DNA of 9,239 nucleotides from an uncultured Taibaiella sp. (GTDB taxonomy: Bacteria > Bacteroidota > Bacteroidia > Chitinophagales > Chitinophagaceae), in NCBI GenBank assembly GCA_946886975.1, contig CAMPJV010000081.1, forward strand, positions 1 to 9,239, read 5' to 3'. Of the stretch, positions 1 through 6,053 are shown piece by piece (position 1 is the first letter of the stretch; each line of letters starts with the position of its first letter). A model generated the notes under the pieces. That model ran no database searches and was not told the origin of the DNA. It saw only the letters and a program-made list of their open reading frames with translations. Both the position numbers and the translations under genes were made by a program.

Positions 1-371
1 AACACAACTGCATACCTGTAAATGAGGCTATAGTTGTTTTGGTTATTCGGTACATGCACATAGTACCGTGCTCTCTCTGCCTGCGCCCCTGTGCTGTTGT
101 TCCCGAGCTTTAGAGAATATGATCCTCCTCCTGGTGCGACTACCGGAAATCCTCCAAAGATGTCCGTTCCTGCACCCGACGTAAGGACGTGCCTGTTACT
201 TAATGGCCCTGTAAAGGTCGGTGTGCTTATAGGACAACAATAGCCCGTATAAAATGACCAGTTGCTGTAGTTGCCTTGCTCGAAGTCGACATTTGGGGGA
301 CAACTCACCTGGCCATTGGATGAAAAAACGATAGATAAAAAGCTGGTGATAAATAATAGTCTTTTGTTCAC
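1..371 (-). CDS. Secreted surface protein, N-terminal part (likely T9SS cargo)
   Basis: This open frame runs from a GTG codon at 371-369 off the left edge; 123 complete codons are visible. The start is supported by AAGGAG at 383-378, six bases upstream. The product opens with NKR, then a hydrophobic stretch (residues 5-18) ending SSNGQ, a typical Bacteroidota signal peptide with cleavage likely near Gly20/Gln21. The mature part begins SCPPNVDFEQGNYSNW, followed by a double Cys and a Gly/Ser/Asn-rich beta-type segment ending in NNYSLIYRYAVV. From memory, this opening is characteristic of large Bacteroidota adhesin-like proteins with PKD or similar repeats and a gliding-motility/T9SS C-terminal sorting domain. 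The C-terminus lies outside the window, so the sorting domain is inferred. It is transcribed divergently from the sigma factor gene. Signal peptide and partial nature are clear; the exact family is less certain. Confidence 0.82.
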   Translation of the reverse strand, partial: MNKRLLFITSFLSIVFSSNGQVSCPPNVDFEQGNYSNWSFYTGYCCPISTPTFTGPLSNRHVLTSGAGTDIFGGFPVVAPGGGSYSLKLGNNSTGAQAERARYYVHVPNNQNNYSLIYRYAVV

Positions 372-432
372 GGTTCTCTCCTTTGCAATAAAAATAGAGT
401 GGCACTCACCCCATGCATTGTCAGGTAGTGGT

Positions 433-471
433 GTTAACAAGTTGTTGACAAGTTGTTTGCAAACAGTTAAC
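433..471. repeat. Operator-like repeat cluster in divergent intergenic region
   Basis: This 39-bp block is bounded by GTTAAC at both ends (433-438 and 466-471). Inside are two direct copies of ACAAGTTGTT (437-446 and 448-457), 11 bp apart and so on one face of the helix, followed by a perfect 12-bp palindrome TGTTTGCAAACA (454-465). A further CAGGTA/TACCTG pair (422-427 and 483-488) brackets the block but may be chance. It lies between the starts of two divergent genes, where a repressor or activator site would sit. No binding protein can be named. Confidence 0.45.
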
Positions 472-516
472 AATCATTGAAATACCTGTGGAACGCTCAA
501 TGGAGGAGGAAGACAG

Positions 517-608
517 ATGCCGAGGACGTCATTGGCGGAATAGGGTTTAGAGATCTAGTTATGGAAAACAATATTTTGTTCATCTTTATGCTAAGAGACG
601 TCATTGAC
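517..608 (+). repeat. Imperfect direct repeat upstream of and across the sigma gene start
   Basis: Copy 1 at 517-536 and copy 2 at 588-608 align with 17 of 20 positions identical and one single-base gap. The exactly shared core is GACGTCATTG, containing the palindrome GACGTC. Copy 2 covers the TTG start codon at 604. Each copy begins with ATG; copy 1 is preceded by a strong ribosome-binding sequence (GGAGGAGGA at 502-510) and opens an 8-codon frame ending at 543. It could be a protein-binding site, a duplicated start region, or coincidence. Confidence 0.4.
546..578 (+). promoter_or_regulatory. Candidate Bacteroidota promoter for the sigma/partner pair
   Basis: TTTA at 546-549 lies 21 bp before ATATTTTG at 571-578. 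This approximates the Bacteroidota -33/-7 pattern TTTG-N19-21-TAnnTTTG, with the first two bases of the -7 box reversed. Transcription would start about 20 bp before the TTG start codon. The match is imperfect. Confidence 0.3.
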
Positions 609-1176
609 AAAGAAGGACTCATATATAAGGTTGTCCGATGAGGAGCTGCTGGCCATGTACAGGCAGGAGCAGAATAACGAGTGGATTGGTTATCTCTTAG
701 AACGCTATACTCTTCTCCTGCTCGGCGTTGCAATGAAGTATCTTAAAGACAAGGAACAGGCCCACGATGCAGTCCAGCAGATTTTCCTAAAGGCGTTGGT
801 TCATTTGCCAAATGGAGAGATCCAGAACTTTAAAGGTTGGATTTACGTGCTGATGAGAAATCATTGTCTGCAGACCCTGCGGGACAAAAGGTATAACGTT
901 CCTGAAGAAACGTTAGCTCAGCTGTCTGCTGGTCCGGACACAAAAGAAGATGACCATCAGAAGGAGTATACTCTTGATCAAATGGAGGAGGCAATGAAAG
1001 AGCTTAACCCTGATCAGAGGCAGGCAATTACGATGTTTTATTTGAATAAGTTAAGCTATCACCAGATTATGGACCAGACAGGATACACCTTTATGCAGGT
1101 GAAAAGCCATATACAAAACGGAAAACGTAAATTGAAACAGATATTATTAAGAAAGTTAGGAGACACACGGGCATGA
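604..1176 (+). CDS. ECF-type RNA polymerase sigma-70 factor
   Basis: The 190-residue product has the usual size and two-domain plan of an extracytoplasmic-function sigma factor, which directs RNA polymerase to a small set of promoters. Region 2 spans about residues 28-97 (LLERYTLLLLGVAMKYL, then DAVQQIFLKAL and FKGWIYVLMRNHCL, the last being the -10 recognition helix area). Region 4 spans about 125-181, with a helix-turn-helix around LSYHQIMDQTGYTFMQVKSHI. No extra C-terminal domain follows. The start is a TTG at 604: an in-frame stop lies at 592-594 and no in-frame ATG occurs before Met18, within the conserved N-terminal part. Only a weak AAGAG precedes it. The stop overlaps the next gene's ATG by four bases (ATGA), indicating translational coupling to a likely regulator. 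The target regulon cannot be read from the sequence. Confidence 0.94.
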   Translation: MTKKDSYIRLSDEELLAMYRQEQNNEWIGYLLERYTLLLLGVAMKYLKDKEQAHDAVQQIFLKALVHLPNGEIQNFKGWIYVLMRNHCLQTLRDKRYNVPEETLAQLSAGPDTKEDDHQKEYTLDQMEEAMKELNPDQRQAITMFYLNKLSYHQIMDQTGYTFMQVKSHIQNGKRKLKQILLRKLGDTRA

Positions 1177-1526
1177 GCGGCCTAAATGACATACTAAACA
1201 ACGGCAAGAGCATGATAAGTCAGGAGCAGCTCATTGCTTATCTGGAGGGGCGGCTATCTGCTGAAGAGCAGCATGATGTCGAGCTATGGTTAGCTGAGGA
1301 GGGAATGGAAAGCGATGCGTTGGAAGGACTCAGAGACTTGTCGGCTGAGGAAACGAAGCGAGCTATATTTAAGCTGAACTACAATCTTAGAAATCAGCTT
1401 TCCGGGAGAAAGAATAAGCGGAGGGAGCCTCTAGATCAGAATGTCCTGGCCTGGGTGGCAGTTATCGTCATTCTGGTCCTTTGTGTAGTGGGCTATGTTG
1501 TGTTCAAATACGCTATACACAAATAG
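1173..1526 (+). CDS. Small tail-anchored membrane protein, probable anti-sigma factor
   Basis: The product is 117 residues: a charged, helical N-terminal part (about 15-75, with SQEQLIAYLEGRLSAEEQHDVE and LRDLSAEE), a basic stretch RKNKRR at 79-84, one hydrophobic membrane segment (about 91-111) and only six residues after it. By the positive-inside rule the N-terminal domain is cytosolic. The ISQEQLIAYLEGRLS-type opening resembles the cytosolic part of Bacteroidota anti-sigma proteins as I remember them, and the four-base overlap with the sigma gene supports such a pairing. There is no zinc-binding HxxxCxxC motif and no periplasmic domain to receive a signal. Longer relatives usually carry more sequence after the membrane segment. 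The function is inferred from position and architecture, not from a catalytic motif. Confidence 0.72.
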   Translation: MSGLNDILNNGKSMISQEQLIAYLEGRLSAEEQHDVELWLAEEGMESDALEGLRDLSAEETKRAIFKLNYNLRNQLSGRKNKRREPLDQNVLAWVAVIVILVLCVVGYVVFKYAIHK

Positions 1527-1630
1527 AGACATCGTTTCTGAGAGCCATTCATTAACAATGTTTTCAATATCTGACTTTCGAAAAAGACGTATCTTGCAAC
1601 TATCCTCCAACAAGGCAGAATCAGCTTTCC

Positions 1631-2848
1631 ATGCACTTATCAGGTAAAAAAATTGTACTTGCAGTTACAGGCAGTATTGCCGCGTACAAGACTCCTGAAT
1701 TGGTGCGCCTTTTTATGAAAGCCGGTGCTGAGGTAAAGGTTATTATTACACCATCGGCGGCAGAGTTTGTAAGTCCCCTTGCTCTTGCAACAGTTTCTAA
1801 ACATCCCGTTCACAGCAATGTAAATGATGGTTCGGACTGGAATAATCATGTTGAGCTTGGCAGGTGGGCCGATGCAATCATTATTGCTCCTTGCAGCGCG
1901 AACACATTGGCCAAACTGGCAAATGGCCTGTGTGACAATCTTGTCTGTGCGGTATATTTATCTGCAAATTGTCCTGTGTTTATTGCGCCGGCTATGGATG
2001 AGGACATGTGGCTTCATCAGAGCACAAGGACTAACATACAAAAGGTGGCGTCCTTTGGAAATGGAATTATTCCAGTGGCACATGGAGAGCTAGCTAGTGG
2101 CTTGATAGGGGAGGGTAGAATGGCTAACCCACCAGAGATCATAGCTCACCTTGATGATTTTTTTACGGGCCAGTCAGGTATGCCATTGAAAGGGATAAAA
2201 GCTTTGGTCACGGCGGGACCAACCTATGAGCGAATAGATCCGGTCCGGTTCATAGGCAATTTCTCAACAGGAAAAATGGGAATCGCTCTTGCGGAGGCTT
2301 TGGCTAATAAAGGCGCTGAAGTTACCCTGGTCCTGGGACCGGCATATATTCAGTCTTACCATACTCGTGTCAGCACAGTACGGGTGGAAAGTGCTGAAGA
2401 AATGTATAATGCCTGTCTTGGTGCCTTTAAGGACGCTGAGATTAGCGTCCTGGCGGCAGCTGTTGCCGACTATAGGCCTCAGGAAATTGCCGCTGAGAAA
2501 ATAAAAAAGCAGGATAGTTCGTTAAGTATTAATCTGACGAAGACGACTGACATATTAGCATCTCTTGGAAAGATCAAGAAGGCAGGACAGCTTTTGGTAG
2601 GCTTTGCACTTGAAACTGCTAACGAGCATGCGAACGCGCTAAAGAAGCTGCATGAAAAGAATGCTGACATGATTGTGTTAAACTCTCTGCGTGACAAAGG
2701 CGCAGGCTTTGGCCATGACACCAACAAAGTAACTTTGCTGGATACAAGTGGTGAGCATATTACCCTACCCCTTCAATCGAAAAAAGAAGCCGCTGAGGCT
2801 ATTGTTAACCATATTCTGGAGTTAAGACATGTTGAGAAAGCTGTGTAG
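1631..2848 (+). CDS. coaBC: Bifunctional phosphopantothenoylcysteine decarboxylase / phosphopantothenate-cysteine ligase
   Basis: This cytosolic FMN enzyme carries out two successive steps of coenzyme A synthesis: joining cysteine to 4'-phosphopantothenate and decarboxylating the product to 4'-phosphopantetheine. At 405 residues it has full family length. The N-terminal flavoprotein (CoaC) half shows VTGSIAAYK (12-20), the catalytic His73 in NNHVELG, and PAMDEDMW (120-127), the substrate-binding PxMNxxMW motif with Asp for Asn. The C-terminal ligase (CoaB) half shows ALVTAGPTYERIDPVRFIGN with the conserved Asn210, FSTGKMG, AAAVADYRP (275-283) and the KIKK lysine motif (290-293). Ser156 occupies the flap position that is the active-site Cys in E. 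coli (ASGLIGEGRM). A 104-bp gap separates it from the sigma partner gene; its 3' end overlaps the next gene by 20 bp. Confidence 0.97.
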   Translation: MHLSGKKIVLAVTGSIAAYKTPELVRLFMKAGAEVKVIITPSAAEFVSPLALATVSKHPVHSNVNDGSDWNNHVELGRWADAIIIAPCSANTLAKLANGLCDNLVCAVYLSANCPVFIAPAMDEDMWLHQSTRTNIQKVASFGNGIIPVAHGELASGLIGEGRMANPPEIIAHLDDFFTGQSGMPLKGIKALVTAGPTYERIDPVRFIGNFSTGKMGIALAEALANKGAEVTLVLGPAYIQSYHTRVSTVRVESAEEMYNACLGAFKDAEISVLAAAVADYRPQEIAAEKIKKQDSSLSINLTKTTDILASLGKIKKAGQLLVGFALETANEHANALKKLHEKNADMIVLNSLRDKGAGFGHDTNKVTLLDTSGEHITLPLQSKKEAAEAIVNHILELRHVEKAV

Positions 2849-3755
2849 TTTAATTTTAATGCTCTTGGGTTTTGTAAATGTTGTATTAGCCCAGGAGTTG
2901 AATTGTAAAGTAAAGATTATGTCCTCTGCTATACAGAACGTGGATAAGCAGGTCTTTACCACAATGGAAAAATCCATCTCTGATTTTCTTAACACGCGCA
3001 AGTGGACTACCGATGAGTATGGCACAAATGAGAAAATAGATGTAAACATTTTGATAAACCTGCAGGGTAAAACTCCTGATGACGATGTTTATAATGGAAC
3101 ATTAAACATCCAGGCGTCCCGTCCGGTATTTAATTCTAGTTACACCAGCCCTACAGTCAACTTTGTAGACAAAGATGTAGTATTTAAGTACTCCCAGTTC
3201 ACACCATTGCAGTTCGATGATAATCGTGTAGTAGGAAACGATCCTGCGGCTTCCAATTTGACAGCTATCCTTGCCTTTTACGCATATTTGGTCATCGGCC
3301 TCGACTATGACAGCTTTTCTCCTTTGGGAGGAGCGAATTATTTGAAGCGTGCTCAGAATGTAGTGAACAATGCTCCTGAACAAGGTAAGTCGCTGACGGG
3401 GTGGAAAGCGGTCGAAGGAAATAAGAATCGATATTGGATTATTGACCAGTTACTGAGTCCGCGCTTCCAGGATGTACGCAACTATTTCTATACAATGCAT
3501 AGGCAGGGCTTTGATAAAATGTACTCCCAACCCGACGTCGCTCGGCAGAACATCCTTTCAGGTATTCCAAAGCTTCATCAGGTGAATAAGGAAAATCCAA
3601 GTTCTATCCTTATCCAGTTCTTTTTCAATGCCAAAAGTGATGAGTTAGCAAAGGTGGTCTCACAGGTTCCTAAGGAGGAGCGGACTCAGTACATTTCGAT
3701 GCTTTCGCAAATGGATGTGCCAAATTCTCAAAAGTACCAGGCGTTGAACAGGTAG
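2829..3755 (+). CDS. DUF4835 family envelope protein (PorD-type, T9SS-associated)
   Basis: The 308-residue protein begins with a signal peptide (basic RK, hydrophobic core to about residue 19, cleavage likely after VLA at 19-21), so it acts outside the cytosol. Family features recalled for DUF4835 are present: QELNCKVKIM at the mature start, RKWTTDEY, IQASRPVFNSSY, NLTAILAFYAYLVIGLDYDSFSPLGG in the centre, and a conserved region near FNAKSDEL. No enzyme motif is visible. The family is found in Bacteroidota, commonly next to coaBC, and recent annotation names it type IX secretion protein PorD; that name is from memory and its mechanism is unsettled. The start at 2829 lies inside the end of coaBC, with GGAG eight bases upstream, indicating a coupled transcript. 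The C-terminal third is rich in Gln and charged residues. Confidence 0.88.
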   Translation: MLRKLCSLILMLLGFVNVVLAQELNCKVKIMSSAIQNVDKQVFTTMEKSISDFLNTRKWTTDEYGTNEKIDVNILINLQGKTPDDDVYNGTLNIQASRPVFNSSYTSPTVNFVDKDVVFKYSQFTPLQFDDNRVVGNDPAASNLTAILAFYAYLVIGLDYDSFSPLGGANYLKRAQNVVNNAPEQGKSLTGWKAVEGNKNRYWIIDQLLSPRFQDVRNYFYTMHRQGFDKMYSQPDVARQNILSGIPKLHQVNKENPSSILIQFFFNAKSDELAKVVSQVPKEERTQYISMLSQMDVPNSQKYQALNR

Positions 3756-3757
3756 AG

Positions 3758-4102
3758 ATGAAGTACCTCCTCCCCTTTTTATTTTTCACCACACTGTCTG
3801 CTGCTTCCTGTAAGGAAGAGAAGAAGGAGCATCTGCCTCGCATTAAGATGCAACAGGTCCTTTTCGATATTCACTTGGCGGAGTCTTACAGCACGTTCGT
3901 GCCGAAAGATACCGCATTAAGAAAAACAGAGAAGAACCTTGATTCGCTGGCGGCGTTTTACCAGAGGGTGTTCAAGAGCCATAATATTACCTCCAGGCAG
4001 TTCCAGGAAAGCATGACTTGGTACAAAGAGCATCCGGAAGTGTTGGATAGCATTTACACAAGACTCATTCCAGAGATGAGTAAGCTCGAGGGTGTTTACT
4101 AA
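3758..4102 (+). CDS. DUF4296-type putative lipoprotein
   Basis: The 114-residue product starts with MKYLLPFLFFTTLSAASC: a short basic start, a hydrophobic core and Cys18, which fits a lipoprotein signal, although the residue at -3 is Ala rather than the usual Leu. The mature part (IKMQQVLFDIHLAESY, FYQRVFKSHNITSRQFQESMTWYKEHPEVLDSIYTRL) is alpha-helical and matches the DUF4296 pattern as I remember it: an early VLxDIHLAE motif followed by FxxSxxWYxxHPE. Function is unknown. It begins 2 bp after the DUF4835 gene stops, so the two are probably one operon with coaBC. The residues right after Cys18 (KEE) resemble a surface-lipoprotein export signal described in Capnocytophaga. There is no terminator after it before the convergent aminotransferase gene. 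Confidence 0.83.
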   Translation: MKYLLPFLFFTTLSAASCKEEKKEHLPRIKMQQVLFDIHLAESYSTFVPKDTALRKTEKNLDSLAAFYQRVFKSHNITSRQFQESMTWYKEHPEVLDSIYTRLIPEMSKLEGVY

Positions 4103-4109
4103 ACTTGAG

Positions 4110-5300
4110 TTAGGTCAATTTACTTAGTGCTGTTCCTATTCGTTTCATAGCTTCCTCAAGGTTGGCCATGGACGTAGCAAAAGAGATCCGTATACAGTTG
4201 TCATTACCAAAAGCTCCTCCGTTAACCGTACTAACGTGTGCTTTGTGGAGGAGATACATTGACATGTCCTCATCATTGTTAATTGTTGTTTCGCCATCAG
4301 ACTTCCCAAAGAAGAAGCTGATGTCAGGAAATGCATAGAAAGCGCCTTTGGGATGATTGATCTTCACCCCTGGCATATTGTCGAGGGAACCAATAACATA
4401 GTCTCTCCTCTCTCGGAAAGCTTCTCTCATCTTCAGCGTAGGAGCCAGGTCACTCTTTAGGGCTGTAACGGATGCACGCTGAGTAATCGCATTTGCTCCT
4501 GAAGTGAATTGCCCCTGAAGTTTTTCACAAGCGCTGATGATAGCCTTGGGGCCAGCCATATACCCAAGTCTCCAGCCTGTCATAGCAAACCCCTTTGACA
4601 TTCCGTTTATTATAATAACCCTGTCCCGTAGTTCAGCATACTCGGCGATACTGTGGTGGCTACCCTCATAGTTTATATACTCATAGATCTCATCGCTGAT
4701 AATGACGACCTGCGGATGTTTCTTAAATACTTCTGCCAGACCTGCAAGTTCCTCCTTAGTATAAACGCTTCCGGTGGGGTTACAGGGTGATGAGAATATA
4801 AACAACTTTGTTGCCGTAGTTATCGCCTGCTCAAGCTTTTCGGGTGAAAGCTTAAAATCAGAATCTATCGAACAAGGTACATACTTTACTTTTCCCTCGG
4901 CTAAGTGAACTAATGCACTGTAAGTAACCCAGTAGGGCGTTGGGATGATCACTTCATCTCCTGGATTAATCAAACACAGTATCGCATTTGCCAGTGATTG
5001 CTTCGCGCCTGTAGAGACCATTATCTCTTCCGGCTTATAATCAAGATTGTTATCTCTCTTTAGCTTTTCGCTGATTGCCTCCCGCAGCTCAGGCAGTCCT
5101 GCAACCGGAGTGTATTTTGTATAGCCATTAGCCATAGCTTCCGTGGCAGCCCTGCAGATATGTTCTGGAGTCACAAAGTCCGGCTCTCCCAGGCTAAGGT
5201 CAATAATGTTGGCACCCTTCGCGCGGAGTTCGCGGCCAAGTTTAGCCATTTTAATCGTTTGTGGCTCCTTTACTCTATCCAGCCGATGGGCTAATTCCAT
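4110..5300 (-). CDS. Class I aminotransferase, probable aspartate aminotransferase (subgroup Ib)
   Basis: The 396-residue cytosolic PLP enzyme would move the amino group between aspartate and 2-oxoglutarate. Fold-type I landmarks are all present: SLGEPDF (36-42), TGAKQ with Lys100, SPCNPTG with Asn174, ISDEIYE with Asp203 contacting the PLP pyridine nitrogen, NGMSKGFAMTGWR with the PLP-binding Lys236 and Arg244, and CIRISFA with Arg371 for the substrate alpha-carboxylate. Length and the GxKQ motif fit bacterial aspartate aminotransferases of the Thermus/Bacillus type; closely related enzymes using prephenate or aromatic amino acids cannot be excluded. It is the last gene of the minus-strand block, 76 bp after the response regulator, with its own candidate promoter (5324-5331) inside an inverted repeat. 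It meets the DUF4296 gene tail to tail, 7 bp apart. Confidence 0.94.
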   Translation of the reverse strand: MELAHRLDRVKEPQTIKMAKLGRELRAKGANIIDLSLGEPDFVTPEHICRAATEAMANGYTKYTPVAGLPELREAISEKLKRDNNLDYKPEEIMVSTGAKQSLANAILCLINPGDEVIIPTPYWVTYSALVHLAEGKVKYVPCSIDSDFKLSPEKLEQAITTATKLFIFSSPCNPTGSVYTKEELAGLAEVFKKHPQVVIISDEIYEYINYEGSHHSIAEYAELRDRVIIINGMSKGFAMTGWRLGYMAGPKAIISACEKLQGQFTSGANAITQRASVTALKSDLAPTLKMREAFRERRDYVIGSLDNMPGVKINHPKGAFYAFPDISFFFGKSDGETTINNDEDMSMYLLHKAHVSTVNGGAFGNDNCIRISFATSMANLEEAMKRIGTALSKLT

Positions 5301-5314
5301 GGTCTATTAAATTG

Positions 5315-5349
5315 AATAAGCAGCAAATCTATAAGAAGTGCTGCTTATT
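5315..5349. repeat. 11-bp inverted repeat over the aminotransferase promoter
   Basis: AATAAGCAGCA at 5315-5325 and TGCTGCTTATT at 5339-5349 are perfect reverse complements separated by 13 bp. The spacer and one arm contain the candidate -7 box of the aminotransferase gene. It could be an operator, or an AT-rich hairpin ending the response-regulator transcript: in the minus direction the stem is followed by CAATTTAATA, a poor T tract, so an operator or attenuator reading seems as likely as a terminator. Confidence 0.55.
5324..5331 (-). promoter_or_regulatory. Candidate -7 promoter box for the aminotransferase gene
   Basis: On the minus strand this reads TAGATTTG, an exact match to the Bacteroidota -7 consensus TAnnTTTG, ending 23 bp before the ATG at 5300. 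The -33 box is poor: the best match is TCTG 23 bp upstream. The box lies within the inverted repeat at 5315-5349. Confidence 0.5.
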
Positions 5350-5376
5350 ATGTTCAGATTATTAATGTAGTTTATA

Positions 5377-5898
5377 TTAAGGATTCGTATAAGCGTGGCT
5401 AAAGGCGTCCGTAAAGAAGTACAGGTATAAGGTTAGCGCGATTATGAGTCCGATTGCCACGGATAGCATGATAATCGTAGTCTTGTACGCCTTGTTTATC
5501 GTCTTCATCTTATGGAGCTCGCTCACATTGTTCAGGATGTTTTCTGTGCGCGAGAAGGCTGTTTCACCTTTTACAACATAGTCATAAGCTCCATATTTCA
5601 TGCTATCTATTGCCACGTCTATTTTATCCTGTCCTGACAGCATAATGACCTGTACTTCCGGATACTTGTCCTTTAGCACCCTTAGAATCTCTACACCATT
5701 TTTGGCATCAGGCTTCTGCGAGCTCAGGTGATAATCGAGAACCACTATTTCTGGTCTGAGATGCATATGCTGCAGCATCTCTTCACCATTATCGAATGTC
5801 TTGATCTCATAAACGAACCGCTCGTTCAGGTAATCTTTCAGCATTTCATTTTGAATAGGCTCATCGTCTACCAAAAAGATATATCGCTTGTCTGCCAT
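5377..5898 (-). CDS. Receiver-only response regulator with C-terminal membrane anchor
   Basis: The 173-residue protein is a CheY-like receiver (about residues 5-118) followed by a short helical linker and one hydrophobic segment (about 139-161), with a short tail. The phosphorylation site is complete: acidic pair Asp11-Asp12 (LVDDEP), phospho-acceptor Asp55 (VVLDYHL), Ser88 (MLSGQ) and Lys110 (VVKG). The loop after Asp55 is longer than usual (SSQKPDAKNG, 13 residues from Asp55 to Gly68) and lacks the usual Pro. There is no DNA-binding or enzymatic output domain and no signal peptide, so the receiver should be cytosolic and tethered to the inner membrane by its C-terminus. It lies 155 bp downstream of the hybrid kinase on the same strand, making that kinase the likeliest phosphodonor. 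The output partner is unknown. Confidence 0.92.
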   Translation of the reverse strand: MADKRYIFLVDDEPIQNEMLKDYLNERFVYEIKTFDNGEEMLQHMHLRPEIVVLDYHLSSQKPDAKNGVEILRVLKDKYPEVQVIMLSGQDKIDVAIDSMKYGAYDYVVKGETAFSRTENILNNVSELHKMKTINKAYKTTIIMLSVAIGLIIALTLYLYFFTDAFSHAYTNP

Positions 5899-5923
5899 AA
5901 TTGCTCTTGATTCAATTTCTTCA

Positions 5924-5954
5924 GAAAAGTAGATAAAATAATTAGAAACTAAAA
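5924..5954 (-). promoter_or_regulatory. Weak candidate promoter for the response regulator
   Basis: On the minus strand TTTT (5954-5951), a 19-bp spacer and TACTTTTC (5931-5924) resemble the Bacteroidota pattern, each box one base off consensus. It ends 25 bp before the ATG at 5898. A short 6-bp hairpin (5953-5967, minus strand AAGGGC/GTCCTT with one G-T pair) overlaps the upstream box and could be a weak terminator for the kinase transcript. Confidence 0.27.
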
Positions 5955-6053
5955 GGACTTAGCCCTTCTGATGCGTTTATTTGTTCGTCGGTGATGTTCG
6001 TTTGCATGTTTTCACAAGCATATTCTCGTAATGAGCCATATAGCAAATCGGGT

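Noticed and set aside
196..405. 69-codon ATG frame on the minus strand
   Set aside because: It is one frame off the GTG-started frame, which has a good ribosome-binding site, a signal peptide and a recognisable surface-protein start.
271..480. 69-codon plus-strand frame
   Set aside because: It overlaps the signal-peptide region of the secreted-protein gene in antisense and then runs through the repeat block, with no recognisable motif.
1560..1630. Possible separate promoter for coaBC (TATCTTGC-like)
   Set aside because: The -7 match is shifted and no -33 box lies at a proper distance, so it is too weak to list.
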